From SCUN01 sp964343975 (GTDB lineage Bacteria > Acidobacteriota > Vicinamibacteria > Vicinamibacterales > SCN-69-37), in contig CAYFLU010000032.1 in the NCBI GenBank assembly GCA_964343975.1, positions 1-23,422 of the forward strand: 23,422 nucleotides of DNA. Direction: 5' to 3'. Positions within the stretch are counted from its first letter, which is position 1. Each line of letters starts with the position of its first letter. The notes below the pieces were generated by a model. The model ran no database searches. It was given only the letters and a program-made list of their open reading frames with translations, and was not told the DNA's origin. Of this stretch, positions 13,226 through 21,784 are shown one piece after another. The position numbers and the translations under genes were made by a program.

Positions 13226-15412
13226 ATGGCACAATGCGGCGGTCGCATGGCTGACGACACCGTTCTCGTTCATCGCTTGCGCCAGGGCCCATGGCCCGGC
13301 GGCAGCCTCTGCCTGACCGGCGACTGCCCGAACTGCCTCGCCACCGTCGACGGCATCACCTACACACGCACGTGCCAGACGCCGCATCGCGAGGGCCAGC
13401 ACGTGGTGCCGCATCCGTCGCACGACCATCTGCCGCCGCTCGACGGCACCGGCGCCCGTGACGCAGTCGCCACCCGCACGATTCACTGCGACGTCGTCGT
13501 GATCGGCCAGGGCCCGGCGGGCACCGCCGCGGCTGCGGCCGCGCGCGCGCAGGGCCGGCACGTCGAGACGCTCGACGCCGCCCAAGGACAAGAGGCCGTC
13601 GGCATCTACCCCGGCCCGCTCGTCGTTGCGCGCACCGACGACGGCGTGCAGCGCCTGTACCCGCGCATCGAGATCGTCGTCGCCACTGGCGCTGCGGAGA
13701 TTCAGCCCATCGTGCCGGGCAGTGATCTGGCCGGCATCCTGACGCGCGGCGCCGCCGAGCGCCTCGCGGAGGCCGGTGTGCCGCTCGGCCAGGTCGTGGC
13801 CGTGGGCGCACCGCCCGCGCACGTGCCCTGCACCGCGGTGCCCGGCACGCTCGTGCGCTTCGAACCGCACGCGCACGAGTCGCGCCGTGTCGGCGCCGTG
13901 ATCGTGCGCGACGACGCCGGCGTCGAGCATCGGCACAGCTGCGACACGGCCGTGATCTTTCTCGGGCTCACGCCGCGTGATGCGCTCGTGCGCATGTCGC
14001 GCGGCATGCCCGTGCGCGCCGTCGGCGATGTGACCCGCGCGCCCGATCTGCCGCCCGCGCCCGAGCACGGCGTAATCTGCCCGTGTCTCGGCACGACGGT
14101 GGACGATGTGCGGTCGGTGCATGCACGCGGGTTCACGGACCTCGAGCTCGTGAAGCGCGCGACGCTTGCCGGCACGGGCCCGTGCCAGGGCAGCGTGTGC
14201 GTGCCGCATCTGCGCGCGTTCCTGCAGAGCACGGGCGCCACACTGCAGCCGCCCTTCACGGCGCGGCCGCTCACGCGCCAGCTCACGATGGCGGAAGCGG
14301 CCGCGGGCTGGCACCACGTCGCCACACCGCGCACCGCACTCGACGCGGAACATCGCGCGCTCGGTGCACAGATGGAACGGCTCGGCGGGTGGTGGCGGCC
14401 CTGGCACTACGGCGACACCGACGAGGAATACCGCGCCGTGCGCAACGCCGTCTCGATCTGCGATGTCAGCACGCTCGGCAAGATGATCGTGTCGGGGCCA
14501 GACGTCGTGCGCCTGCTCGAGCATCTCTATCCCGTGCCGATCGCGTCACTCAAGCCCGGCCGGTCCAAGTACGTGCTGCTGCTCGACGAGCGCGGCTACG
14601 TGATGGACGACGGAATGGTGAACCGCGACAGCGAGACACGTTTCACGCTCACATTCACGAGCGGCGGCTCGACGCACGCGGAGCTCTGGGTCCGCGACTG
14701 GGCCGAATCGCTCGAGTGCGATGTGCGCATCATGAATGTCACGCAGGCGCTCGGCGCGATCAACCTCACCGGCCCGCGCGCCACGGAACTGCTCCAACGC
14801 GCAGGCGTCACCACGCCGCCCGCGTTCATGCAGCACACGCGCGCGGCCGTCGCGGGCGTGGATTGCCGCATCTACCGCCTCAGCTTCACAGGCGAAGTGT
14901 CGTACGAGCTGCATCACGCCGCGCACGACTCGGTGCGGCTGTGGCGCGCCCTGCTCGATCTCGGCCGCGACCTCGGCATCCGCCCACACGGTCTCGAGGC
15001 CCTGATGCGCCTTCGCCTCGAAAAAGGTCACCTCATCGTCGGACAAGACACCGAGTTCGACTCCACGCCGCGCCGGCTCAATCACGAATGGGCCGTGCGC
15101 ATGGACAAACCCGCGTTCGTCGGACGGCAGGCGATTCTGCGCACGAATCTCCAGACACTCGACAAGCAGCTGTGTGGCCTCACGATGGACGGGCCCCCGC
15201 CCGCGGAAGGAACGACGATCTGGCGCGATGGCGTGTTTGCCGGCTACGTCACGTCTGCGGCGTGGTCACCGACGCTTGGACGCTCGGTGCTGCTGGGCTG
15301 GCTGCGTCTCAACAACGGCATCTTGCCGAATCACGTCACGATCGACGGCCGTCCCGCCGAACAAGCCGTGACGCCGTTCTACGACCCGGAGGGCCACCGT
15401 GCGCGCGCGTGA
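13226..15412 (+). CDS. Sarcosine-oxidase-alpha-like protein, compact: [2Fe-2S] + FAD + BFD-like + GcvT domains
   Basis: The 728-residue fusion carries, in order, a ferredoxin-like Cys cluster (Cys29, 34, 37, 49 in C-L-T-G-D-C-P-N-C...C), an FAD/NAD Rossmann motif GQGPAG at 94-99, a BFD-like [2Fe-2S] site (Cys285, 287, 320, 325) and a GcvT/aminomethyltransferase half from about 375 to 715. Heterotetrameric sarcosine oxidase alpha has this layout but is usually about 950-1000 residues. Here the N-terminal strands of the ferredoxin domain and part of the nucleotide-binding region appear missing. The GcvT half normally passes a one-carbon unit to tetrahydrofolate, so N-demethylation is the first guess. 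An in-frame TGA at 13214 limits the start; ATG 13247 (GGCGG upstream) is an alternative to 13226. Confidence 0.87.
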   Translation: MAQCGGRMADDTVLVHRLRQGPWPGGSLCLTGDCPNCLATVDGITYTRTCQTPHREGQHVVPHPSHDHLPPLDGTGARDAVATRTIHCDVVVIGQGPAGTAAAAAARAQGRHVETLDAAQGQEAVGIYPGPLVVARTDDGVQRLYPRIEIVVATGAAEIQPIVPGSDLAGILTRGAAERLAEAGVPLGQVVAVGAPPAHVPCTAVPGTLVRFEPHAHESRRVGAVIVRDDAGVEHRHSCDTAVIFLGLTPRDALVRMSRGMPVRAVGDVTRAPDLPPAPEHGVICPCLGTTVDDVRSVHARGFTDLELVKRATLAGTGPCQGSVCVPHLRAFLQSTGATLQPPFTARPLTRQLTMAEAAAGWHHVATPRTALDAEHRALGAQMERLGGWWRPWHYGDTDEEYRAVRNAVSICDVSTLGKMIVSGPDVVRLLEHLYPVPIASLKPGRSKYVLLLDERGYVMDDGMVNRDSETRFTLTFTSGGSTHAELWVRDWAESLECDVRIMNVTQALGAINLTGPRATELLQRAGVTTPPAFMQHTRAAVAGVDCRIYRLSFTGEVSYELHHAAHDSVRLWRALLDLGRDLGIRPHGLEALMRLRLEKGHLIVGQDTEFDSTPRRLNHEWAVRMDKPAFVGRQAILRTNLQTLDKQLCGLTMDGPPPAEGTTIWRDGVFAGYVTSAAWSPTLGRSVLLGWLRLNNGILPNHVTIDGRPAEQAVTPFYDPEGHRARA

Positions 15413-15815
15413 TCCGCTCACTCCGCTCGCGGCCGCACGCATCGTCGCCACACCGGCGGCGCTCGACCAGTTCCGATGGCCGACGAGTACGTTCGCATTG
15501 CGCACGGCGACGGATGAGGCGCTCGTGGTCACCGTACCCGGCCGGCACGAGGTGATCGATGTCCCTGCCGACGCCGTTCCTGATCCGCACGCCGTGATCT
15601 GCCGCGACACGTCGTGGACCGGCGTGTGGGTGACGACGACAGACGCGATCGACCTGCTGGCACGACATGCCGACTGGGAACCGCCGCGGCAACGGCCCGC
15701 CTTCGCGCAGGGCCTGGTCGCCGGGCTTCCGGTGAAGCTCTGGGTCGGGCGCGACATGTCGCTCGTGATCGTGCCCGCCGCCGTGGCGCGAGAATTCGAG
15801 GAGCGTGTGCGATGA
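15399..15815 (+). CDS. Sarcosine oxidase gamma-subunit-like protein
   Basis: The 138-residue product starts at a GTG preceded by GGAGGG at 5-base spacing and overlaps the end of the alpha-like gene by 14 bases. It is a short soluble protein with LTPLAAARIVATP at the N-terminus, a central DTSWTGVWVTTTDAIDLLARH and VKLWVGRDMSLVIVPAAVAREF near the end. This fits the weakly conserved SoxG/GcvT-like small subunit. The assignment leans on position between alpha- and beta-like genes and on size (SoxG is typically somewhat larger, about 180-210 residues), more than on strong motifs. In known enzymes gamma helps assemble and stabilise the tetramer. Its TGA overlaps the ATG of the beta-like gene. Confidence 0.65.
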   Translation: MRARDPLTPLAAARIVATPAALDQFRWPTSTFALRTATDEALVVTVPGRHEVIDVPADAVPDPHAVICRDTSWTGVWVTTTDAIDLLARHADWEPPRQRPAFAQGLVAGLPVKLWVGRDMSLVIVPAAVAREFEERVR

Positions 15816-17023
15816 ACGAATACGTCGAACGCGCCATCGACTTCGCGTGGCCGGATGCGATGAAGCCGGCCTACGACGTCGTGATCATCGGCGGCGGCGG
15901 CCATGGCATCGCGACGGCGTACTACCTCGCGACGCGGCACGGCATCACGAACGTGGCCGTCCTAGAACGGAAGTACATCGGCGCCGGCAATTCCGGCCGG
16001 AACACCACGATCATCCGCGCGAACTACGGCATTCCCGAGGCCGTGCGCTTCTATCAGCGCAGCGTGGATCTGTACGCATCGCTCGAGCAGGAAACCGACC
16101 GCAACCTCATGCACGCCACGAAGGGCCTGTTGTGGATCGCGCACAGCGAAGCCGGCGTGCGGCAGGAGCGGGCGCGTGCCGAGGTCAACACGGCGTTCGG
16201 GGCGCAGACGGAGTTCGTCGGCCCCGAGCGCATCAAGGAGATCTGCCCGGAGCTCGACATGACCGGCCAGGGCGTGTGGCCGATCTACGGCGCGTCGTAT
16301 CACGCCGCCGGCGCCAGCGCGCGTCACGATCGCGTGGTGTGGGCGTTCGCGGAAGGCGCGATGCGGCGCGGCGTCCACATTCATCAACAGACCGCAGTGA
16401 CGGGATTTCTGCGCGACGGCGACCGCGTGACCGGCGTGGAGACCACGCGCGGCCCGATCTCGGCCGGCACGGTGCTCTGCGCCGTCGGCGGCCACGTGAC
16501 CACGCTGTCATCGATGCTCGGCCTGCGATTGCCGATCCGCACGCATCAGCTCCAGGCGTTCGTGACCAATCGCTACGCCCGCACCTTCCACCCGATCGTC
16601 GCCTCGTCGGGCCTCGGCGTCTACGCGTCGCAAACCGCGAAGGGCGAGATGCTCATCGGCGCCGAGATCGATCGCGCGCCGGCCTACAGCTACGACTCGA
16701 GCCACACGATTCTGCAGAGCTGCGCGTTCCGGTCGATCGCGCTCCTGCCGTTCCTGCGCGATCTCAAGGTGTTGCGTCAGTGGACAGGCGTGTGTGACAT
16801 GAGCGCCGACTACTCGCCGGTCATGGGATACACGGCCGTGCCGAATTTCCTGCTCACGACCGGCTGGGGCACGTGGGGCTTCAAGGCGATTCCGGCCGGC
16901 GGCGAGCAGATGGCCGAGCTCATCGCCACGGGTCGCACACCGGCGCTGATTGCGCCATTTGCGCTCGACCGCTTCGCCAACGATCGCACGATGGCCGACC
17001 GCGGCTCCGCGGGGACGCACTAA
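15812..17023 (+). CDS. Sarcosine oxidase beta-subunit-like FAD-dependent amine oxidase
   Basis: The ATG at 15812 overlaps the preceding TGA (ATGA) and has GAGGAG upstream, so I use it rather than the longer open frame. The 403-residue protein begins MNEYVERAIDFAWPDAMKPAYDVV and has the FAD-binding GGGGHG (residues 27-32), acidic Glu52 and SGRNTTIIRANY (61-72), the hallmark of SoxB. ARHDRVVWAF contains His172, which aligns by eye with the histidine that binds FMN covalently in bacterial heterotetrameric sarcosine oxidases. The C-terminal GWGTWGFKAIPAGG is the usual second flavin-contact motif. It should oxidise a secondary or N-methyl amino acid to an imine. The substrate, such as sarcosine, N-methylproline or D-hydroxyproline, is not decided by sequence. 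Confidence 0.9.
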   Translation: MNEYVERAIDFAWPDAMKPAYDVVIIGGGGHGIATAYYLATRHGITNVAVLERKYIGAGNSGRNTTIIRANYGIPEAVRFYQRSVDLYASLEQETDRNLMHATKGLLWIAHSEAGVRQERARAEVNTAFGAQTEFVGPERIKEICPELDMTGQGVWPIYGASYHAAGASARHDRVVWAFAEGAMRRGVHIHQQTAVTGFLRDGDRVTGVETTRGPISAGTVLCAVGGHVTTLSSMLGLRLPIRTHQLQAFVTNRYARTFHPIVASSGLGVYASQTAKGEMLIGAEIDRAPAYSYDSSHTILQSCAFRSIALLPFLRDLKVLRQWTGVCDMSADYSPVMGYTAVPNFLLTTGWGTWGFKAIPAGGEQMAELIATGRTPALIAPFALDRFANDRTMADRGSAGTH

Positions 17024-17265
17024 TGACTATGCGCTTGCGACTGACCTGTCCGCACTGCGGTGCGCGCGCGATCGAAGAGTTCGCGCACGGCGAGGTGCCC
17101 GAGATTCCCGACACGTTGACCGACGTGAACGCGCGCGATCTCGACAAGGCGTTCATGCACACCAATGCTGAAGGTCTGGTGACGGAGCGCTGGTTCCACA
17201 CGGCCGGCTGCCGGCGGTGGTTCACGGTGCAGCGCGACACCCGCACGAACGACGTACGAGGCTAG
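17023..17265 (+). CDS. Sarcosine oxidase delta-subunit-like zinc protein
   Basis: The 80-residue product starts at an ATG sharing one base with the TAA of the beta-like gene (TAATG). It shows the SoxD pattern: CPHCG at residues 9-13, a short acidic middle, then ERWFHTAGCRRWFTVQRDT at 55-73. Cys9, Cys12, His59 and Cys63 fit the zinc site of the delta subunit. Delta is an assembly and structural subunit of the heterotetramer. It is the last gene of the oxidase operon, and its stop is only 15 bases from the convergent regulator gene, with no visible terminator between them. Confidence 0.92.
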   Translation: MTMRLRLTCPHCGARAIEEFAHGEVPEIPDTLTDVNARDLDKAFMHTNAEGLVTERWFHTAGCRRWFTVQRDTRTNDVRG

Positions 17266-17280
17266 CGCACCGAGGCCGCG

Positions 17281-18618
17281 TCAGGCCAGGCCGGCGCGGC
17301 GACGCAGGTCGTCGAAACGCGGATCCGCGCGCAGCGGATCGAGCGCCGGATCAACGTTCAGGTAGATGATCCAGTACGACTTCTCGACGAGGGCCTTCTC
17401 CAGCCATTCGAAGGCGAGTGCTGTGTCGCCCATCGCCACGTAGATCACCGCGAGCTGGTAGGGCGACACAAACGTGTCTCGCGACCGTTCATGCAATTCG
17501 GCAATCGCGGCCGACACCTCCGTGCGGTCGCCGCGGAGCGCGTGCACGTAGCCCAGCGCGGCCACCACGTCGCGGTCGTTCGACAGGCCCTTCGAAATCG
17601 AGAGCTCCTCCAGGGCGCGGTCGTATTGCCCCATCTGCGCCCAGGTCAGGCCGAGACGGAAGTGCGCCATCGAGAAGTTCGGATCGATCTGCGACACGTG
17701 ACGGAACTGACGCACCGCCGCGTCGTAGTCGCGCGAGTAGTACGACGGATACCCCGCGATCGTGGCGATGATGCGCGACAGCGGATCGCTCTCCTGCGCT
17801 TTTGCCAACGCGACGTGCGCCTCCGTGAACCGCCCCATCGCCGTGAGGTAGATGCCGTACCGCTGATGCGCATCGCCGTAGCGGGGATTGAGCTCGATGG
17901 CGCGGCGCAGTTCGCGCTCAGCCGCGTCCCAATGCCACTCGTAGAAGAGTTCGACGACGCCAAGCGAGTTGTGGGCTTCGGCGAGTGCGGGATCGAGCCG
18001 TAACGCGGACAACGCGGCCGCCTTCGACTTCGGAAACACCTCGCGCGGCATCGACGCGCCGTAGGGGCTCAGCAGCGCATACGCATCGGCCAGACCGACC
18101 CACGCCGGCGCAAACAACGGATCCTCATCGGTCGATTGCAGGAAGCACGTGATCGCTTCCGTCAGCGTGCCGGTGAGGCGCTTGTTCAGCAGATGCCGGC
18201 CCTTCAGGAAGAACTGATGCGCGCGTCCGAATTCGTCGCGCACGGTCACCACTTCCCGCACGTCGGCGGAGAACCGGTACCCACGCCCGGGCACCGTGAC
18301 GATGAACTTGTGCTCGCTCGGCGATTCACCGAGGGCTTTGCGGAGTACCGAGATGTTCTGGGTGAGATTGCCGTCTTCGACGAACGTGTCGGGCCACACG
18401 GCGCGGAGAATATCCGCCTTGGCGACGATCCGCTCTCGCTGTTGGATCAGCAGCGCCAGGATGTCAAACGCCTTCGGGACGAGCGACACGGGCTCGCCCT
18501 TTCGTAGCAACAATCGCTTGCCGAGATCGATTCTGAACTCGCCGAATTCGTACACACCACCCGCCGACATGCCCGTGCTGACATTTTCTGAGAAGTCTTG
18601 AGATGCGGTGAAGGACAT
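17281..18618 (-). CDS. Winged-helix (OmpR/CadC-type) DNA-binding regulator with TPR repeats
   Basis: The 445-residue product has an OmpR-type winged helix at about residues 23-117: YEFGEFRID, PKAFDILALLIQ, ILRAVWPDTFVEDGNLTQNISVLRKAL and IVTVPGRGYRF. After this come repeated 34-residue helical pairs, about six TPR-like units to residue 400, for example AEAHNSLGVVELFYEWHWDAAERELRRA and MAHFRLGLTWAQMGQYDRALEEL in part. No membrane segment is present, unlike CadC. Proteins of this shape are abundant in Acidobacteria, and their signals are mostly unknown. The gene lies 13 bases after the lipoprotein gene and is probably the last gene of the decarboxylase-tryptophanase transcript, so it may regulate that operon. 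The ATG at 18618 has no clear ribosome-binding site; Met17 is an alternative. Confidence 0.88.
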   Translation of the reverse strand: MSFTASQDFSENVSTGMSAGGVYEFGEFRIDLGKRLLLRKGEPVSLVPKAFDILALLIQQRERIVAKADILRAVWPDTFVEDGNLTQNISVLRKALGESPSEHKFIVTVPGRGYRFSADVREVVTVRDEFGRAHQFFLKGRHLLNKRLTGTLTEAITCFLQSTDEDPLFAPAWVGLADAYALLSPYGASMPREVFPKSKAAALSALRLDPALAEAHNSLGVVELFYEWHWDAAERELRRAIELNPRYGDAHQRYGIYLTAMGRFTEAHVALAKAQESDPLSRIIATIAGYPSYYSRDYDAAVRQFRHVSQIDPNFSMAHFRLGLTWAQMGQYDRALEELSISKGLSNDRDVVAALGYVHALRGDRTEVSAAIAELHERSRDTFVSPYQLAVIYVAMGDTALAFEWLEKALVEKSYWIIYLNVDPALDPLRADPRFDDLRRRAGLA

Positions 18619-18631
18619 TTGTGCCCGAGGT

Positions 18632-20413
18632 TCAGCGCACGACGACCCGAGCGGGCCACAACGCGACGTCCCCGGCGTAGTCGGCCCACAGACGAGCGCC
18701 GTCGACGCCGCTCAGCGGCAGCGACACCTGCCAGTGGCCGGCGCTGTCGGTGGTCGCGGTGCCGAGCGGCACCTTCGCCGCCTCGAGCGGGATCTCCGCA
18801 CGGCTGATCTCGCCATTCGCGTCGCCGAAGATCAGCACGAAATGGCCGCTCCCGCGCGAGGCCGGCGCCACGCGCGCGACCACGGTGAACGTGAACGCGC
18901 TGCCGGCCGCCGCGAACGGCGCGGACGTGAGCAGCAGTCGCTGCGCCGTGGGCACGATCAGTCGCGCGGACGTGCCTTCGAGCGACACGACCGCCGGATT
19001 GGACACAGTCCACGACGTGAACCCGTCGCGGAAGTCGCGCGTGACCGTGCTGCCGCCGATGTCCGTGCGCGTGCTCTCGACAAGCAGATCCGCGTCCCCG
19101 CGACAGTTGTTGCACTGCGTGTTCACCCGTACCCCCATCGCCATCGTCGTCGTCCCCGCCGGGATCGGACCGCTGACGAGGTAGGTGCCCGTGAGGCCGA
19201 GACCGCTCGTGGCTTGCGCAGAGACCACAACCGAGGCGCGTGCGAGCGCATCGCCCGTCGCGGTGCGGAGTGAGCCGCCCGCGAGGCTGCCCTGGAGTGC
19301 GCCCGTCAGCGCGGTGCGGATGCGCCGGTAGCGGTTGATCAGCCAGGTGAAGGCGTCGCTGTCTGTGTCGGGGAGGAGCGTGCGCGGGTACGGGTGCCAC
19401 GACTGAAACACGGCGACGTCGGGCGCACCGCTCTCGAGTTCGTACGCGGGCATGCGCTGGTCGGCCTTGCCGATCCACTGCGCATCAGTGAGGTCGGCGC
19501 TGTCGCCGTTGTAGATCACGCCGAAGCGCACGGCGCGGGCCGTCGCCACGGCGCGAAGGGCGTCGACGCCGGCGCGCCAGTCGGTGTCGGTCCACTGCAC
19601 GTCGGCGTGCATGAACGCGAGCGGAAACCCTGCCGTCGCGAACGCGTCGACCATCGTGGTGTAGCGCGTCAGCCAGTCGGTGCCCGCGATGGGCAGGGGC
19701 TCGATGTCGCCGACCTCGACGAGGGGGAACTCGGCTTTCAGCGCGCGCAGCGACACGGCAGCGTCGGCGGCCACTTGCTGGGGCGACCAGCGGCAGGCGT
19801 TGGCGCCGTCGTAGAGCGAGCCGAAGTAGAACGGCTCGTCCATCGCCACATAGCGCAAGGTGCCGCCGAGGGCGGCGATTCGCCGCGCGGCGCTCACGAG
19901 GGCGCGGCCGCCGAACCCTTCCACGCCACGACCGCAGGCGTCGGTGTCACCGAGGACGCCGTATTCCAGGGCGAGCTCGATGCCGCGACGGTCGAGGTCC
20001 GCGAAGACCGCCCGAAGGTTCGCGTCGCCGAGGTTCTCGAGCGCCCCGGCGTAGAGTTTGAAGACCGACGTGCGCGCGGCCGCGGAGGGCCACGACGCCG
20101 CGGGCGAGAAGAGCGAGAGGAACTGGGGTGACCCTGTGAAGTTCGCGCGCGGCGTGGGATCGAGCGGCGCGAACCAGACCCAGTTCGCGGGTCGCGTGCA
20201 CTGCTGTGTGAGGGCGGGCTCGCCGGAACAGCCCGGCGGGCTGCCTTCCGATGCGGCGCGCTGTTGCGTACCGCGCGGCGGGCAGATGGCCGGGGTCCAG
20301 TCGCCGTACGAGAACGTGCAGGGCGTGGACTTCTGCACCGAGCCGCACGCGGACAGTGCGAGCGCGGCGGCGAACGCGGCGACACAGGCGAGCGGCCGCG
20401 ATCGCTCCGTCAT
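18632..20413 (-). CDS. Lipoprotein with TSP1-like module, TIM-barrel-like domain and C-terminal beta domains
   Basis: The 593-residue protein has a clean lipobox (LSAC, Cys23). Residues 32-72 form a thrombospondin-type-1-like module: Cys32, Y-x-x-W around 36-39, Cys44, G-T-Q-Q-R, a P-P-G-C with Cys62, and Q-Q-C with Cys72. Residues about 75-360 alternate strands and helices like a TIM barrel, with strand ends LEYGVLG, RYVAMDEPFYF (Asp192, Glu193), VEVGDIEP (Glu238), FMHADVQW, FGVIYNGD and FQSWHPYP. That is the shape of a glycoside hydrolase, but I cannot place it in a family. The last 230 residues look like two beta domains, the final one resembling a carbohydrate-binding module (FTSWTVSNPAVVSLEG, SGHWQVSLPL). 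It starts three bases after the tryptophanase stop. Confidence 0.75.
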   Translation of the reverse strand: MTERSRPLACVAAFAAALALSACGSVQKSTPCTFSYGDWTPAICPPRGTQQRAASEGSPPGCSGEPALTQQCTRPANWVWFAPLDPTPRANFTGSPQFLSLFSPAASWPSAAARTSVFKLYAGALENLGDANLRAVFADLDRRGIELALEYGVLGDTDACGRGVEGFGGRALVSAARRIAALGGTLRYVAMDEPFYFGSLYDGANACRWSPQQVAADAAVSLRALKAEFPLVEVGDIEPLPIAGTDWLTRYTTMVDAFATAGFPLAFMHADVQWTDTDWRAGVDALRAVATARAVRFGVIYNGDSADLTDAQWIGKADQRMPAYELESGAPDVAVFQSWHPYPRTLLPDTDSDAFTWLINRYRRIRTALTGALQGSLAGGSLRTATGDALARASVVVSAQATSGLGLTGTYLVSGPIPAGTTTMAMGVRVNTQCNNCRGDADLLVESTRTDIGGSTVTRDFRDGFTSWTVSNPAVVSLEGTSARLIVPTAQRLLLTSAPFAAAGSAFTFTVVARVAPASRGSGHFVLIFGDANGEISRAEIPLEAAKVPLGTATTDSAGHWQVSLPLSGVDGARLWADYAGDVALWPARVVVR

Positions 20414-20416
20414 CGG

Positions 20417-21784
20417 TCAGTGCGTGAGCGGCTCGAACCGCGCGGTGAAGTGGCGCAGCACGGCCGGCGCGTGTGTCATGCGGTAGCCGCGCAGGGTCTC
20501 GCGCTGCTGCCCCACGGCGGCCACGGTTTCGGCGACCAGGTCGATGTGCGACTGCGTGTAGACGCGGCGCGGAATGGCGAGACGCACGAGATCCATCGCG
20601 GCGGGGGTCTCGGTGCCGTCGGGATGGCGGCCGAACATCACGGTGCCGATCTCCACGCCGCGAATGCCGCCTTCGATATAGAGCGCGTTGGCGACGGCGA
20701 TCCCGGGATACTGCAGCGGCGGAATACTCGGCGCGAGCGCGCGCGCGTCGATGTAGATCGCATGGCCGCCCGGCGGCTGAATGATCGGCACGCCGGCCGC
20801 CAGCAGCTTCTCGCCGAGGTAGGCCGTCGAGCGAATGCGATAGTGCAGATACGGCTCTTCGACCACTTCTTCGAGCCCCCGCGCAATCGCTTCGAGGTCG
20901 TAGCCGGCCAACCCGCCGTACGTCGGGAACCCTTCGGTGAGAATCAGCAGATTGCGCGCGTTCTCGGCCCAGCGGTCGTCGTTCATGGCCAGGAAGCCGC
21001 CGATGTTCGCGAGGCCGTCCTTCTTCGCCGACATCGTGCAGCCGTCGGCGAGCGCGAACATCTCCTGCGCAATCGACTTCGGCGTGCGATCGGCGTAGCC
21101 CTCCTCGCGGGTCTTGATGAACCACGCGTTCTCGGCAAACCGGCACGCGTCGAGAAAGAACGGCTTGTGAAACTTGTCGCAGAGCGCGCGCACGCCTTTC
21201 AGGTTCTCGAGCGACACCGGCTGGCCGCCGCCGGAGTTGTTGGTGATCGTCACCATCACGAGCGGCACGCGATCGCCGTGCTCGGTCAGCAACTGATCCA
21301 GCGCCTCGAGATCCACATTGCCTTTGAACGGATGGACGAGCGACGGCACCTTGCCTTCGGCAATCACCAGATCACGCGCCTCGGCCTCCTCCACCTCGAT
21401 GTTCGCGCGCGTGGTGTCGAAGTGCGAGTTGTTCGGGACGATGTCGCCGGGCTTCAGGATCGTATGAAACAGAATGCGCTCGGCCGCGCGGCCCTGATGC
21501 GTCGGGATGATGTGGCGGAACCCTGTGAGATCGGCGACCACATCGCGGAAGCGGTAGTACGACCGGCTGCCCGCATAGCTTTCGTCGCCCTGCATCAGCG
21601 CGCCCCACTGCGCGGCCGACATCGCGCCGGTGCCCGAGTCGGTCAGCAAGTCGATGAGCACGTCTTCCGCATGGAGCAGGAACACGTTGTAGCCGGCCTC
21701 TTTCAGCCGCGCTTCGCGGGCGTCGCGCGTGGTGAACTTGATGGCTTCAACGGACTTGATGCGGAACGGCTCGATGATCGTCAT
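20417..21784 (-). CDS. tnaA: Tryptophanase (tryptophan indole-lyase)
   Basis: The 455-residue PLP enzyme matches the tryptophanase/tyrosine phenol-lyase family end to end: EPFRIKSVE, DLLTDSGTGAM, GDESYAGSRSYY (Tyr70), PTHQGR, TITNNSGGGQPVS, and CTMSAKKDG with Lys255 as Schiff-base lysine. Arg401 (LVRLAIP) is the expected carboxylate-binding arginine. Three positions that separate the two activities all look tryptophanase-like: Asp123 (FDTT; Thr in tyrosine phenol-lyase), Ile379 (GVEIG; Arg381 in tyrosine phenol-lyase) and His445 (LRHFTAR; Phe448 there). Hence tryptophan to indole, pyruvate and ammonia is favoured. Residue correspondences are from memory. Its ATG overlaps the stop of the decarboxylase gene by 4 bp; no tnaC-like leader is present because the start lies inside the upstream gene. 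Confidence 0.9.
   Translation of the reverse strand: MTIIEPFRIKSVEAIKFTTRDAREARLKEAGYNVFLLHAEDVLIDLLTDSGTGAMSAAQWGALMQGDESYAGSRSYYRFRDVVADLTGFRHIIPTHQGRAAERILFHTILKPGDIVPNNSHFDTTRANIEVEEAEARDLVIAEGKVPSLVHPFKGNVDLEALDQLLTEHGDRVPLVMVTITNNSGGGQPVSLENLKGVRALCDKFHKPFFLDACRFAENAWFIKTREEGYADRTPKSIAQEMFALADGCTMSAKKDGLANIGGFLAMNDDRWAENARNLLILTEGFPTYGGLAGYDLEAIARGLEEVVEEPYLHYRIRSTAYLGEKLLAAGVPIIQPPGGHAIYIDARALAPSIPPLQYPGIAVANALYIEGGIRGVEIGTVMFGRHPDGTETPAAMDLVRLAIPRRVYTQSHIDLVAETVAAVGQQRETLRGYRMTHAPAVLRHFTARFEPLTH

Noticed and set aside
11868..13292. A 474-codon open frame on the minus strand overlapping the transporter gene in another frame
   Set aside because: Its composition is dominated by Arg, Ala, Gly and His, and the in-frame alternative is an unmistakable NSS transporter. 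It would also block the divergent promoter region.
14083..15555. A 490-codon plus-strand open frame inside the sarcosine-oxidase-alpha-like gene
   Set aside because: It is an Arg-rich alternate frame without motifs, while the main frame carries the BFD and GcvT signatures across the same bases.
20417..21784. Tyrosine phenol-lyase instead of tryptophanase, suggested by IPRRVYT near the C-terminus
   Set aside because: Counting back from the C-terminus of the Citrobacter enzyme (from memory), the specificity Arg381 is not in this motif but in M-E-R-G. The equivalent here is Ile379, and Asp123 and His445 are also tryptophanase-like.
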